Assembly: GCA_017425305.1 (NCBI GenBank)
Contig: JAFOOW010000045.1
Location: 1-7,293 of the forward strand
Origin: Peptostreptococcaceae bacterium
GTDB lineage: Bacteria; Bacillota; Clostridia; Peptostreptococcales; Peptostreptococcaceae
Length of the DNA: 7,293 nucleotides
Direction of reading: 5' to 3'
Shown here in pieces: positions 1 to 6,300 of the stretch. The position numbers and the translations under genes are program-made. Within the stretch, counting starts at the first letter, position 1. Each line of letters starts with the position of its first letter. Under the pieces are notes generated by a model. That model made no database searches. It saw only the letters and a program-made list of their open reading frames with translations, and was not told the DNA's origin.

Positions 1-203
1 AAACAATGTCCTATAAATCCTATTAAAAATCCTGCTAATGGTCCATACATTAAAGCCATTAAAGCTAAAAATGCATAAGCTGTTTCTATGTTAGTATTAG
101 GTATTCCTGTTGGTAACGATCCGAAACGCCCTAAAATCATAAATACTGCAGAACCTATACCTATAGCAACAATTGTTTTTATAGTCAACTTATTTCCTCT
201 CAC
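1..203 (-). CDS. UPF0397-family ECF transporter S component (partial, C-terminus beyond left edge)
   Basis: This is the first 67 residues of a small integral membrane protein, cut by the window edge. Residues about 8-28 and 42-66 are hydrophobic and would form the first membrane segments. The segment with [18 protein letters not shown] followed by [14 protein letters not shown] is, from memory, the signature of UPF0397, a substrate-binding S component of energy-coupling factor vitamin/metabolite importers (ECF riboflavin S-component superfamily). Its substrate cannot be told from the sequence. Full-length members are about 180 residues and usually sit next to their ECF ATPase genes, which would lie off the left edge. 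I chose the GTG at 201-203 because an AAGGAGGAGGAG ribosome site lies just upstream and the resulting N-terminus ([10 protein letters not shown]) fits the family. An in-frame ATG at 222-224 would add seven mostly charged residues, would be encoded through the ribosome site, and has no such site of its own. Confidence 0.85.
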   Translation of the reverse strand, partial: MRGNKLTIKTIVAIGIGSAVFMILGRFGSLPTGIPNTNIETAYAFLALMALMYGPLAGFLIGFIGHC

Positions 204-206
204 TAA

Positions 207-218
207 CTCCTCCTCCTT
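207..218 (-). promoter_or_regulatory. Strong Shine-Dalgarno site deciding the UPF0397 start
   Basis: The minus strand reads AAGGAGGAGGAG, then TTA, then GTG. The AAGGAGG core is 8 bases from the GTG, an ideal distance. This favours the GTG at 203 over the ATG at 224, which lies upstream of the site. Confidence 0.75.
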
Positions 219-270
219 TTCCATTTATTTTCTTACTTTTTATATTAAAAATTTATAAATTTTATTTATT

Positions 271-305
271 ATATAGGTTTTAATATTCCCTATATTTTAA
301 AATAT
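271..305 (-). repeat. AT-rich inverted repeats in the UPF0397 leader
   Basis: The predicted 5' leader holds a 7-bp inverted repeat (ATATAGG at 271-277 with CCTATAT at 289-295, 11-base loop). Overlapping it is a perfect 14-bp palindrome, ATATTTTAAAATAT, at 292-305. Both are AT-rich and could arise by chance in this sequence. They match no riboswitch class that I recognise, and no T-tract follows that would make an attenuator. Confidence 0.3.
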
Positions 306-328
306 TTTTGTTTTTTGTCATAAACTTT

Positions 329-357
329 AGTATAAATGGAATTGCGAAAATTGTCAA
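329..357 (-). promoter_or_regulatory. Sigma-A promoter for UPF0397
   Basis: The minus strand carries a perfect -35 TTGACA (352-357), a 17-bp spacer and a -10 TATACT (329-334), one base off consensus. Transcription should start near 322, giving a leader of about 119 bases before the GTG. The position just downstream of the ygiQ terminator makes this an independent transcription unit. Confidence 0.75.
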
Positions 358-363
358 TTTTTA

Positions 364-379
364 AGGTGTTTATTCACCT
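364..379. promoter_or_regulatory. Inverted repeat just upstream of the UPF0397 promoter, possible operator
   Basis: AGGTG (364-368) and CACCT (375-379) form a 5-bp dyad around a 6-base centre, with its edge six bases upstream of the -35 box. The arms are among the more GC-containing bases of this gap. It could be a regulator site or a weak hairpin; I cannot name a regulator. Confidence 0.3.
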
Positions 380-397
380 AAGTTTTTATATAAAAAT

Positions 398-441
398 AAA
401 AGAGAATTACTCCCTTTTACACTTAGTAGTAATTCTCTTTT
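398..441 (-). terminator. Intrinsic terminator after ygiQ
   Basis: AGAGAATTACT (401-411) and AGTAATTCTCT (428-438) are perfectly complementary. Flanking A and T runs extend the stem to 14 bp around a 16-base loop. On the minus strand a T-rich tail follows the stem, and the hairpin lies about 25 bases past the ygiQ stop codon. The A/T flanks are symmetrical, so it could also work on the plus strand, but no plus-strand gene ends here. Confidence 0.85.
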
Positions 442-466
442 TTCTATTTATTAAAATCCTTTAAAA

Positions 467-2437
467 TTATCTCTTTTTCTTTCTAGATTTAGTATTTTGA
501 TTATTTCTATTATTTCCTCTTGTGTTTCTATCATTCTTTGTTCCACGTTTAACATTTCTGTTATCTTCTCTACCTTTAGATGACTTACCTCTTGAGTTAT
601 TATTTCCTCTTTGAGAAGTCTTAGCGTATCCACCTTTTTCTCCTCTAGGTTTTATTAAACATCTTGGACCAAATCCTATTAAATCTTCTCTTCCTGCTTC
701 AACTAAAGCTGCATGAACTAAATCATAGTTTCTTGGAGCTCTATATTGAAGTAATGCTCTTTGCATAGCTTTTTCATGCTTAGACTTAGGTACATACACA
801 GGTTTCATTGTTAATGGATCTAATCCTGTATAGAACATAGTTGTAGATAATGTTCCTGGCGTTGGATAGAAATCTTGAACTTGCTCTGGTTGATATTTAG
901 TATCTCTTAAATACTCTGCAAGTTCTATAGCCGAATTTAATGTTGAACCTGGGTGAGATGACATTAAATAAGGAATTATATACTGCTTTTTACCAGCTTT
1001 TTCACTTAATCTAAAGAACTTTTCTCTGAACTTATCATAAGTATTTCCTGCTGGTTTTTGCATATGTTGTAAAACTTCCTCAGCTATATGCTCTGGAGCT
1101 ACCTTTAATTGTCCACTTACATGGTGTTCTACAAGTTCTTTGAAGAACTTATCATTTTTATCCGCCATTACATAGTCATATCTTATACCCGAACGTACGA
1201 ATACCTTCTTAACCTTAGGTAAGCTTCTTACTTTTCTTAAAAGAGATATAAAATCACTATGGTCTACATCTAAGTTCTTACATGGTTCTGGGTGAAGACA
1301 TTGTCTATGCTTACATGCACCTTTAGTTATTTGCTTTTTACAAGCTGCATTTCTAAAGTTTGCAGTAGGTCCTCCAACGTCATGTATATATCCTTTAAAG
1401 TCTTTTAATTCTGTTATATACTTAGCTTCTTCTAATATAGATTCATGACTTCTACTTTGAACCGCTCTACCTTGATGGAATGTTATTGCACAGAATGAAC
1501 AACTTCCAAAACATCCTCTTGAACTTACTATTCCAAACTTAACTTCTTCTATAGCAGGTATTCCTCCCATAGGCTCATACATTGGATGATAATCTTTTAC
1601 ATAAGGTAATGCATAAACTGCATCTAACTCTTCTCTATTTAAAGGAGTTTCTGGTTTATTTTGTACTAAATACTTATCTCCATGTCTTTGTATTATAGCT
1701 TTTCCTCTATATGGGTCTTGCTCATCATACTGTGCCTTGAAAGCTCTAGCATAAGCTTCTTTGCTTTCACAGATTTCTTTATATGATGGTATTTCAATAT
1801 AATCTTCATATATTTCATCTTTAGTATCAGCAACATAGCATGTACCATTTACATGTCTAATATACTTAGGTTCAAATCCATCATTTAATGCGTTTGCAAC
1901 TTCTACTATTTGTTTTTCACTCATTCCATATATTAATAAATCAGCACCACTATCTATTAACATAGATTTTCTTACTCTATCACTCCAGTAATCATAATGT
2001 GCAAATCTTCTTAGACTGGCTTCTATTCCACCTATGATTATATGAGTGTCTTTGTATGCTTCTCTTATTTTATTACAATAAACTATAGTAGCTCTATCTG
2101 GTCTTAATCCCATTTTCCCACCTGGAGAATACATATCTTTATCTCTAGGTTTTTTACTTACTGAGTAATGGTTTACCATTGAGTCCATATTTCCACCGTT
2201 AACTAAGAATGCTAATCTTGGCTTTCCTAGCTTCATAAAATCATCAGTATTTTTCCAGTTAGGTTGTGCTATTATACCAACCTTATATCCTGCTGCTTCC
2301 AATACTCTTGATATTATAGCTGTTCCGAAACTATGATGGTCTACATAGGCGTCCCCTGTTACTAAAACAAAGTCTAGTTGTTCCCATCCTCTATCAATCA
2401 TATCTTGTTTACATACTGGTAAAAACTTATTAGTCAT
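467..2437 (-). CDS. ygiQ: YgiQ-family radical SAM protein (UPF0313)
   Basis: This 656-residue cytoplasmic protein matches the YgiQ/UPF0313 family of radical SAM enzymes, whose substrate is unknown. The N-terminal UPF0313 region includes [15 protein letters not shown] near residue 26, [20 protein letters not shown] near 133, and [13 protein letters not shown] near 79. The radical SAM cluster motif CxxxCxxC is C309, C313 and C316 in GCFGSCSFC, which binds the 4Fe-4S cluster that cleaves S-adenosylmethionine. The barrel continues to about residue 530 ([40 protein letters not shown]), followed by the YgiQ C-terminal region to about 600. Four further cysteines (C366, C375, C380, C386) lie within the barrel. 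Residues 601-656 are a low-complexity tail rich in Arg, Lys, Asn and Gly ending SRKKKR, probably disordered. The ATG has AGGTGA five bases upstream. The gene appears monocistronic, with an extended -10 promoter before it and a terminator after it. Family assignment is firm; function is unknown. Confidence 0.95.
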   Translation of the reverse strand: MTNKFLPVCKQDMIDRGWEQLDFVLVTGDAYVDHHSFGTAIISRVLEAAGYKVGIIAQPNWKNTDDFMKLGKPRLAFLVNGGNMDSMVNHYSVSKKPRDKDMYSPGGKMGLRPDRATIVYCNKIREAYKDTHIIIGGIEASLRRFAHYDYWSDRVRKSMLIDSGADLLIYGMSEKQIVEVANALNDGFEPKYIRHVNGTCYVADTKDEIYEDYIEIPSYKEICESKEAYARAFKAQYDEQDPYRGKAIIQRHGDKYLVQNKPETPLNREELDAVYALPYVKDYHPMYEPMGGIPAIEEVKFGIVSSRGCFGSCSFCAITFHQGRAVQSRSHESILEEAKYITELKDFKGYIHDVGGPTANFRNAACKKQITKGACKHRQCLHPEPCKNLDVDHSDFISLLRKVRSLPKVKKVFVRSGIRYDYVMADKNDKFFKELVEHHVSGQLKVAPEHIAEEVLQHMQKPAGNTYDKFREKFFRLSEKAGKKQYIIPYLMSSHPGSTLNSAIELAEYLRDTKYQPEQVQDFYPTPGTLSTTMFYTGLDPLTMKPVYVPKSKHEKAMQRALLQYRAPRNYDLVHAALVEAGREDLIGFGPRCLIKPRGEKGGYAKTSQRGNNNSRGKSSKGREDNRNVKRGTKNDRNTRGNNRNNQNTKSRKKKR

Positions 2438-2518
2438 TTAATCACCTACTTATATGTCATATATATTTATTATTACCTTGTTTTTATAAGCTAAATCAAA
2501 TTTGCTATCTAAGTTTCA

Positions 2519-2527
2519 ATTATACCA
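2519..2527 (-). promoter_or_regulatory. Extended -10 promoter for ygiQ
   Basis: The minus strand reads TGGTATAAT, a consensus -10 box with the TGn extension that can replace a good -35 element. The best -35 candidate, TTGAGT, is 19 bp upstream and weak. Transcription would start near 2512, giving a leader of about 75 bases. It lies between the preceding terminator and the ygiQ start. Confidence 0.5.
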
Positions 2528-2574
2528 CTAACTTATTAACTATACTCAAAAATTTTTATAATTAATTGAAAATA

Positions 2575-2615
2575 AAAAATATGCCTTACTAAAATTATTA
2601 ATAAGACATATTTTT
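2575..2615 (-). terminator. Intrinsic terminator after the desulfurase-like gene
   Basis: On the minus strand AAAAATATGTCTTA (2615-2602) pairs with TAAGGCATATTTTT (2588-2575) through 14 positions, including one G-U pair, around a 13-base loop. A T-rich tail follows. The hairpin starts 15 bases after the stop codon at 2630. Confidence 0.8.
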
Positions 2616-2629
2616 CATATTTATTAATT

Positions 2630-3940
2630 TTAAACTATATTATTTTCAAATTTTCTACATCTACTAATCATAAAGTCTAAAGTATCTAGAAACTCATCTA
2701 CTTCTTGACAGGTATTATATAGTCCAAAGCTAGCTCTAATCATACCTGCAGCTTTACAATCTCTACTTAATAAAGCTTGGGCTTCCTCATCACTTATTCC
2801 TAATAATCTTCTAACATAAGTATGTGCGCAAAAAGCTCCTTGTCTAACACCTATTCCCCTAATATAAGATAATCTATCTGCTACATTTTCATAATTTATA
2901 CCATCTATATTAAATGGTACCACACCTAATCTATCACATTCTCTAGTTCCATATAAAACTATTCTATTCATACCTTCCAGTCCATCTAACAATCTATTTT
3001 TTAATAATTCCTCATGCTCTTGTATCTTATCAAATCCAATTTCTTTCAACTTATTCATAGCTGTATATAAAGCTATAGCTCCTAAGTAGTTAGGCGTTCC
3101 TGCTTCAAACTTTGACGGTGGTTCACTCCAATATATATCATAATCAAAAACTAAGTCTACAGCTCCACCACCTTTTAAAAACGGCTCTTTATTTTTCAAG
3201 TCTTCAGTAAGACCAATGACTACACCAGAACCATAAGGTGCATACATTTTATGTGCTGATAGTGCTAAAAAATCTATACTATCATTATTACCTGTACCTT
3301 TCATATTTATTTCTCTATGAGGAGCTAATTGAGCTGCATCTACAATTATCTTTGCTCCATATTTATGTGCTACTCTGGCAATATCATTTATAGGATTTAC
3401 ATATCCTGTAACATTTGATGCTCCTGTTATAGTAACATATTTTATTTCACCTTTATGATTTATAAGTGCATCTTCAATATCCCCTATATTAACCTTACCT
3501 TCTTTATCTACATCTACATATATTACATTTGAAGTATATCTCCATGGTAAATCATTAGCATGATGCTCCATTCTAGTAGTAAGTACCTTGTCACACTTAC
3601 TATTTATTAAAGTATTTGCTAGTAAGTTCATTCCCTCTGTAGTATTTTTAGTAAATATAACTGTATATTTATTATCACCAGCTATATTAAAGTATTGTTT
3701 TATATATTCTCTACACTTTTCATAAACTCTAGTTGAATATTCTGATTTAGGTCCTTTTCCTCTTCCTATAGAGCCATACATTTGCATATGTTTCATTATT
3801 TCTTTATTAACACACTTAAAAGGAGGAGTTGTTGCTCCATTATCAAAACATATTGGAGTAACATATGCACCATCAGATAGTTTAATAGTTAAATCAACTC
3901 CATCAAATAAGTATCTATAATTAGCTTCTTGTTGATTCAT
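2630..3940 (-). CDS. SufS-like class V aminotransferase (probable cysteine desulfurase)
   Basis: This 436-residue protein has the fold-type I PLP enzyme layout of the class V aminotransferases and resembles group II cysteine desulfurases (SufS/CsdA), which move sulfur from cysteine to an enzyme persulfide. Visible motifs are FDNGATTPP near residue 32, MEHHAND with H126 expected to stack on PLP, GASNVTG near 173, VDAAQ with D201 and Q204, the PLP lysine K231 in SAHK, GxxNY at 281-285, the candidate persulfide cysteine C371 in RQGAFCAH, and R402 in RASFGLYNT, equivalent to the substrate-carboxylate arginine. The key residues are therefore present, so it should be active. I chose the ATG at 3938-3940 because AAGGGGG lies seven bases upstream. 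An in-frame TTG at 3944-3946 is only one base from that site. No suf or isc genes adjoin it, so the sulfur acceptor is unknown. A selenocysteine lyase or another class V activity is possible. It ends in its own terminator; I see no convincing promoter upstream. Confidence 0.88.
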   Translation of the reverse strand: MNQQEANYRYLFDGVDLTIKLSDGAYVTPICFDNGATTPPFKCVNKEIMKHMQMYGSIGRGKGPKSEYSTRVYEKCREYIKQYFNIAGDNKYTVIFTKNTTEGMNLLANTLINSKCDKVLTTRMEHHANDLPWRYTSNVIYVDVDKEGKVNIGDIEDALINHKGEIKYVTITGASNVTGYVNPINDIARVAHKYGAKIIVDAAQLAPHREINMKGTGNNDSIDFLALSAHKMYAPYGSGVVIGLTEDLKNKEPFLKGGGAVDLVFDYDIYWSEPPSKFEAGTPNYLGAIALYTAMNKLKEIGFDKIQEHEELLKNRLLDGLEGMNRIVLYGTRECDRLGVVPFNIDGINYENVADRLSYIRGIGVRQGAFCAHTYVRRLLGISDEEAQALLSRDCKAAGMIRASFGLYNTCQEVDEFLDTLDFMISRCRKFENNIV

Positions 3941-3947
3941 TCCCAAG

Positions 3948-3954
3948 CCCCCTT
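3948..3954 (-). promoter_or_regulatory. Ribosome binding site deciding the desulfurase start
   Basis: The minus strand reads AAGGGGG, close to the AAGGAGG consensus, seven bases before the ATG at 3940. The competing TTG at 3946 would be one base from it, too close for initiation. Confidence 0.65.
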
Positions 3955-4055
3955 ATTTTTTAATTTTATAATTTATAAATATCTAGTAATCCTATTATTC
4001 CTATAATATTCATTTTAAATATGTAATGTTCTATATTTGAGAGCTTATTCAAACG

Positions 4056-4091
4056 AAAAAGAGTTAATCTAGTAATAGATTAACTCTTTTT
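4056..4091 (-). terminator. Intrinsic terminator after the S1 gene
   Basis: AAAAAGAGTTAATCT (4056-4070) and AGATTAACTCTTTTT (4077-4091) form a perfect 15-bp stem with a 6-base loop, 10 bases past the S1 stop codon. The minus-strand tail is TTTTTCGTTT. The flanking A and T runs make it symmetrical, so it could work on either strand. Confidence 0.88.
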
Positions 4092-4101
4092 TATTTATAT
4101 A

Positions 4102-5331
4102 TTATTTTAAGTTTTTGAATTTATCTTTAAATAATTCTCCTAATGAACCTAATGAATCCTCTGTTTGTAAGAATTCTGAATAATCTTCTTCTGGCTCTTT
4201 AGTTGCTTCTTTTAATGATACTACCATTCTCTTATTCTTAGTGTTAAGTTCTATTATCATAACTGGTATTTCATCTCCAGGATTAACTACATTAGATACT
4301 TTAACAACTCTTTCTTCACTTAATTCTGATATTGGTAAGAAAGCTTCTACTCCTAATTTAACTTCAACAAAAGCTCCTCTTTCTATTAACTTTAATACGT
4401 TAACATTTATAATATCTCCAACTTGCATTTCTTCTTTTATTGAATTCCAAGGATCATTGTTTATATCTTTTATAGCTAAAGCTATTTTTTTATTTTCTTT
4501 ATCTACGTTTATAACATAAACATCTACTTCTTGTCCTTCTTTTACTATTTCTTCAACAGAGTTGATTCTATGCCATGCTAATTCATTTATATGAGCTAAA
4601 CCTTCTACTCCACCTAGGTCTATAAATGCTCCGTAAGGCATTATTTTACTTACTTTACCTGTTCTTTTTTGTCCTACTTCAAGAGAATTAAATAAATCTT
4701 CTTTTTCTTTCTTTATTCTAGCTCTCTCAGCTTCTTTCTCTGCTTTTATTCTAGCTCTTTCAGCTGCCTTTTCTGCATCTACTCTTTCTTGAGCAACTTC
4801 TCTATGAGATGCTACTATTCTATTTCTCTTTAAGTCCATTTCTATCATGTAAACTTCTAAGTCTCTACCTACATATGCTGCTGTATTATTAACAAATTTA
4901 ACATCTATTTGAGATAATGGTATAAATACTGTTTCTGTTTTATATGTAGCAAATAACCCTTTGTCTATGCTTCTTTCTACATGTACAGTTAATATAGTAT
5001 GGTTATCTAAAGCTGCTTTAAGTTCTTTTCTAGCTTCTTCAACTGCAGCTTTTTTAACTGATAAGTATATTGTTCCATCTTTACGTTGGATTTTTGTTAT
5101 TTCTGCACTTATTTCATTTCCAACTGTATATCTGTCTGCTATTTCTTCATTCTTATCTAAAACAAGTTCTGAAGCTGGTATTATACCATCAAATCCATAG
5201 TTTAATTCTACATGAACTTCATCATATAAAACCTTAGTTATCTTTCCTTCTATTGTTTGTCCAACTTTAACTTTACTTAGCTCTTGCTCTTGTTGTTCTA
5301 ATAACTCTTGCATAGTTTGATTGTTATTCAT
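4102..5331 (-). CDS. Four-S1-domain RNA-binding protein (ribosomal protein S1 / YpfD-like)
   Basis: This 409-residue cytoplasmic protein contains four S1 (OB-fold) RNA-binding repeats at roughly residues 22-95, 107-178, 217-290 and 302-376. Repeats 1, 3 and 4 keep the typical core, for example YGAFIDLGGVEGLAHINEL in repeat 3 and GAFVEVKLGVEAFLPISEL in repeat 4. Repeat 2 is more divergent (GLFATYKTETVFIPLSQI). Between repeats 2 and 3 is a charged, probably helical linker (179-212) with a tandem 11-residue repeat, AERARIKAEKE then AERARIKKEKE. The acidic C-terminal segment (378-395) is followed by a short basic end. The length fits Gram-positive stand-alone S1 homologues such as Bacillus YpfD, which are shorter than the six-repeat Escherichia coli S1. 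It probably binds mRNA or the 30S subunit, but whether it is a true ribosomal S1 cannot be decided here. The ATG has AAGGGA about ten bases upstream. An extended -10 precedes it and a strong terminator follows. Confidence 0.9.
   Translation of the reverse strand: MNNNQTMQELLEQQEQELSKVKVGQTIEGKITKVLYDEVHVELNYGFDGIIPASELVLDKNEEIADRYTVGNEISAEITKIQRKDGTIYLSVKKAAVEEARKELKAALDNHTILTVHVERSIDKGLFATYKTETVFIPLSQIDVKFVNNTAAYVGRDLEVYMIEMDLKRNRIVASHREVAQERVDAEKAAERARIKAEKEAERARIKKEKEDLFNSLEVGQKRTGKVSKIMPYGAFIDLGGVEGLAHINELAWHRINSVEEIVKEGQEVDVYVINVDKENKKIALAIKDINNDPWNSIKEEMQVGDIINVNVLKLIERGAFVEVKLGVEAFLPISELSEERVVKVSNVVNPGDEIPVMIIELNTKNKRMVVSLKEATKEPEEDYSEFLQTEDSLGSLGELFKDKFKNLK
4699..4764 (-). repeat. 33-bp tandem repeat inside the S1 gene
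   Basis: Two adjacent 33-base units (4732-4764 and 4699-4731) agree at 28 of 33 positions. They encode AERARIKAEKE and AERARIKKEKE, residues 190-211. This looks like an in-frame duplication that lengthened the helical linker between S1 repeats 2 and 3. Confidence 0.8.
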
Positions 5332-5349
5332 TTAAATCAATCCCTTCTT

Positions 5350-5367
5350 ATGTAAACGTTTATACAT
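5350..5367. promoter_or_regulatory. Dyad around AAACGTTT in the S1 leader, weakly cre-like
   Basis: ATGTAAACGTTTATACAT contains the perfect palindrome AAACGTTT with flanking ATGT and ACAT arms offset by two bases. Read on the plus strand it fits the Bacillus catabolite-response consensus WTGNAANCGNWNNCW except at the C. It lies between the putative S1 promoter and its start codon. Its role is unproven, and cre consensus sequences in Clostridia differ from those in Bacillus. Confidence 0.25.
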
Positions 5368-5389
5368 TATTTGTAATTAATTAACTATT

Positions 5390-5398
5390 ATTATATCA
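5390..5398 (-). promoter_or_regulatory. Extended -10 promoter candidate for the S1 gene
   Basis: The minus strand reads TGATATAAT, a consensus -10 box with the TGn extension, about 60 bases before the S1 start codon. No good -35 is visible at 16-18 bp. In sequence this AT-rich a chance match is possible, but the same arrangement precedes ygiQ. Confidence 0.42.
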
Positions 5399-5446
5399 TT
5401 AACTTATGATTCTTTATATTATTTATTTCAATTTTTAACTTATATA

Positions 5447-6163
5447 TTATTTTTTAACAAAAAATATATTTTTTATATCTTCTTCACTATAATTCACTAT
5501 TAAATTTCCTGGGAAATCTACATCTTTTACTATTTTTTCACAGTTTTCAAAACTTCCAACTTGATAGTATATATGTGCATCACTTCCGAATATAACTTTA
5601 GTTTCATATTTTTTGCATAGATTTAAAAGTACCTTTGCATTTTCAATAGCTCCTACTCTAAAACTATTTGGTCTTAATGATGAGTTATTTATTTCAAGTA
5701 ATACTCCTTTGTCTTTTGCTTTTTTTACTATAGTTTCATAGTCTACAGGATATCTACTATCATCTAAGTGACCAATTATCTTAACTTCCGGATTATCCAT
5801 TGCCTTTAGTATTGCATGTGTATTTTCTTCAATAGTTCCAAAGTCTATACATGGTGGATGAAGACTAGCTATAACATAATCCAACTTTCCAGCTACATCT
5901 TCTGGCATATCTATAGTTCCATCATAATCTATGATATTTGCCTCAATACCTTTTAGTATTTTTATTCCTTCTATTTCATCTTTTACTACTCCTAGATTTC
6001 CAAAATAGTATGGGTGTGTACTTCCAGGCATTCCAGGTGCATGGTCTGATACACCTAAGTATGTTAATCCTTTTTTAGAAGCTTCTTCTATATTCTCTTT
6101 TAAAGTACTATATGCATGTCCACTAGCAATAGTATGACAATGTAAGTCTATAAGTGCTTTCAT
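5447..6163 (-). CDS. PHP-domain metallophosphatase (YcdX-like)
   Basis: This 238-residue cytoplasmic protein is a single PHP (polymerase and histidinol phosphatase) domain. The full metal-binding set expected for the YcdX type is present: H8 and H10 in LHCHT, H16 in SGH, H41 in SDHAPG, E74 in GIEAN, H102 in SLHPP, H132 in IGHLDD, and D195 and H197 in GSDAH. These residues match the trinuclear zinc site known from Escherichia coli YcdX, in both order and spacing, and the length is close to that protein's roughly 245 residues. It should hydrolyse a phosphoester, but the natural substrate is unknown. A HisJ-type histidinol phosphatase is less likely, because that family is longer and no his genes are nearby. 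The ATG follows AGGAGGG at a 6-base gap. A TATAAT at 6193-6198 could be its -10, without a good -35. No terminator separates it from the S1 gene 115 bases downstream. Confidence 0.9.
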   Translation of the reverse strand: MKALIDLHCHTIASGHAYSTLKENIEEASKKGLTYLGVSDHAPGMPGSTHPYYFGNLGVVKDEIEGIKILKGIEANIIDYDGTIDMPEDVAGKLDYVIASLHPPCIDFGTIEENTHAILKAMDNPEVKIIGHLDDSRYPVDYETIVKKAKDKGVLLEINNSSLRPNSFRVGAIENAKVLLNLCKKYETKVIFGSDAHIYYQVGSFENCEKIVKDVDFPGNLIVNYSEEDIKNIFFVKK

Positions 6164-6169
6164 GTTAAT

Positions 6170-6176
6170 CCCTCCT
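6170..6176 (-). promoter_or_regulatory. Ribosome binding site of the PHP gene
   Basis: The minus strand reads AGGAGGG, then six bases, then the ATG at 6163. This near-perfect Shine-Dalgarno site supports the chosen start. Confidence 0.75.
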
Positions 6177-6253
6177 AATTATTTATATTTCTATTATATA
6201 ATAAGTATTTACATTTTTATCCTTATATATTTTATATCTCTGTTAATATTTTC

Positions 6254-6291
6254 AAAATAAAAAACCGTATTGTAATTTATACAATACGGTT
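6254..6291 (-). terminator. Intrinsic terminator after the UPF0371 gene
   Basis: AACCGTATTGTA (6263-6274) and TACAATACGGTT (6280-6291) form a perfect 12-bp stem with a 5-base loop. On the minus strand the stem is followed by TTTTATTTT. It lies nine bases past the stop codon and is the most GC-containing hairpin in the window. Confidence 0.9.
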
Positions 6292-6300
6292 ATATTTTAA

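Noticed and set aside
222..224. ATG as the start of UPF0397
   Set aside because: It lies upstream of the strong ribosome site, which it would translate into MEKEEEL. The GTG at 203 fits the family N-terminus better.
204..328. Possible riboswitch in the UPF0397 leader
   Set aside because: It is almost entirely A/T, lacks conserved aptamer motifs that I recognise, and has no terminator or sequestering hairpin ahead of the ribosome site.
451..633. Minus-strand 60-codon open frame with Glu/Ile-rich product
   Set aside because: It overlaps the 3' end of ygiQ in another frame. Its composition is a by-product of the AT-rich basic tail, and it spans the ygiQ stop codon with no separate start signal.
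3944..3946. TTG start for the desulfurase-like gene
   Set aside because: It is only one base from the AAGGGGG site. The ATG six bases downstream has ideal spacing.
4241..4519. Plus-strand open frame of 92 codons
   Set aside because: It is antisense to the S1 gene, hydrophobic and Ser/Thr-rich as expected from a mirrored acidic gene, and shows no recognised family.
4961..5200. Plus-strand open frame of 79 codons
   Set aside because: It is antisense to S1 repeats 1 and 2, which are clearly coding. No family resemblance is seen.
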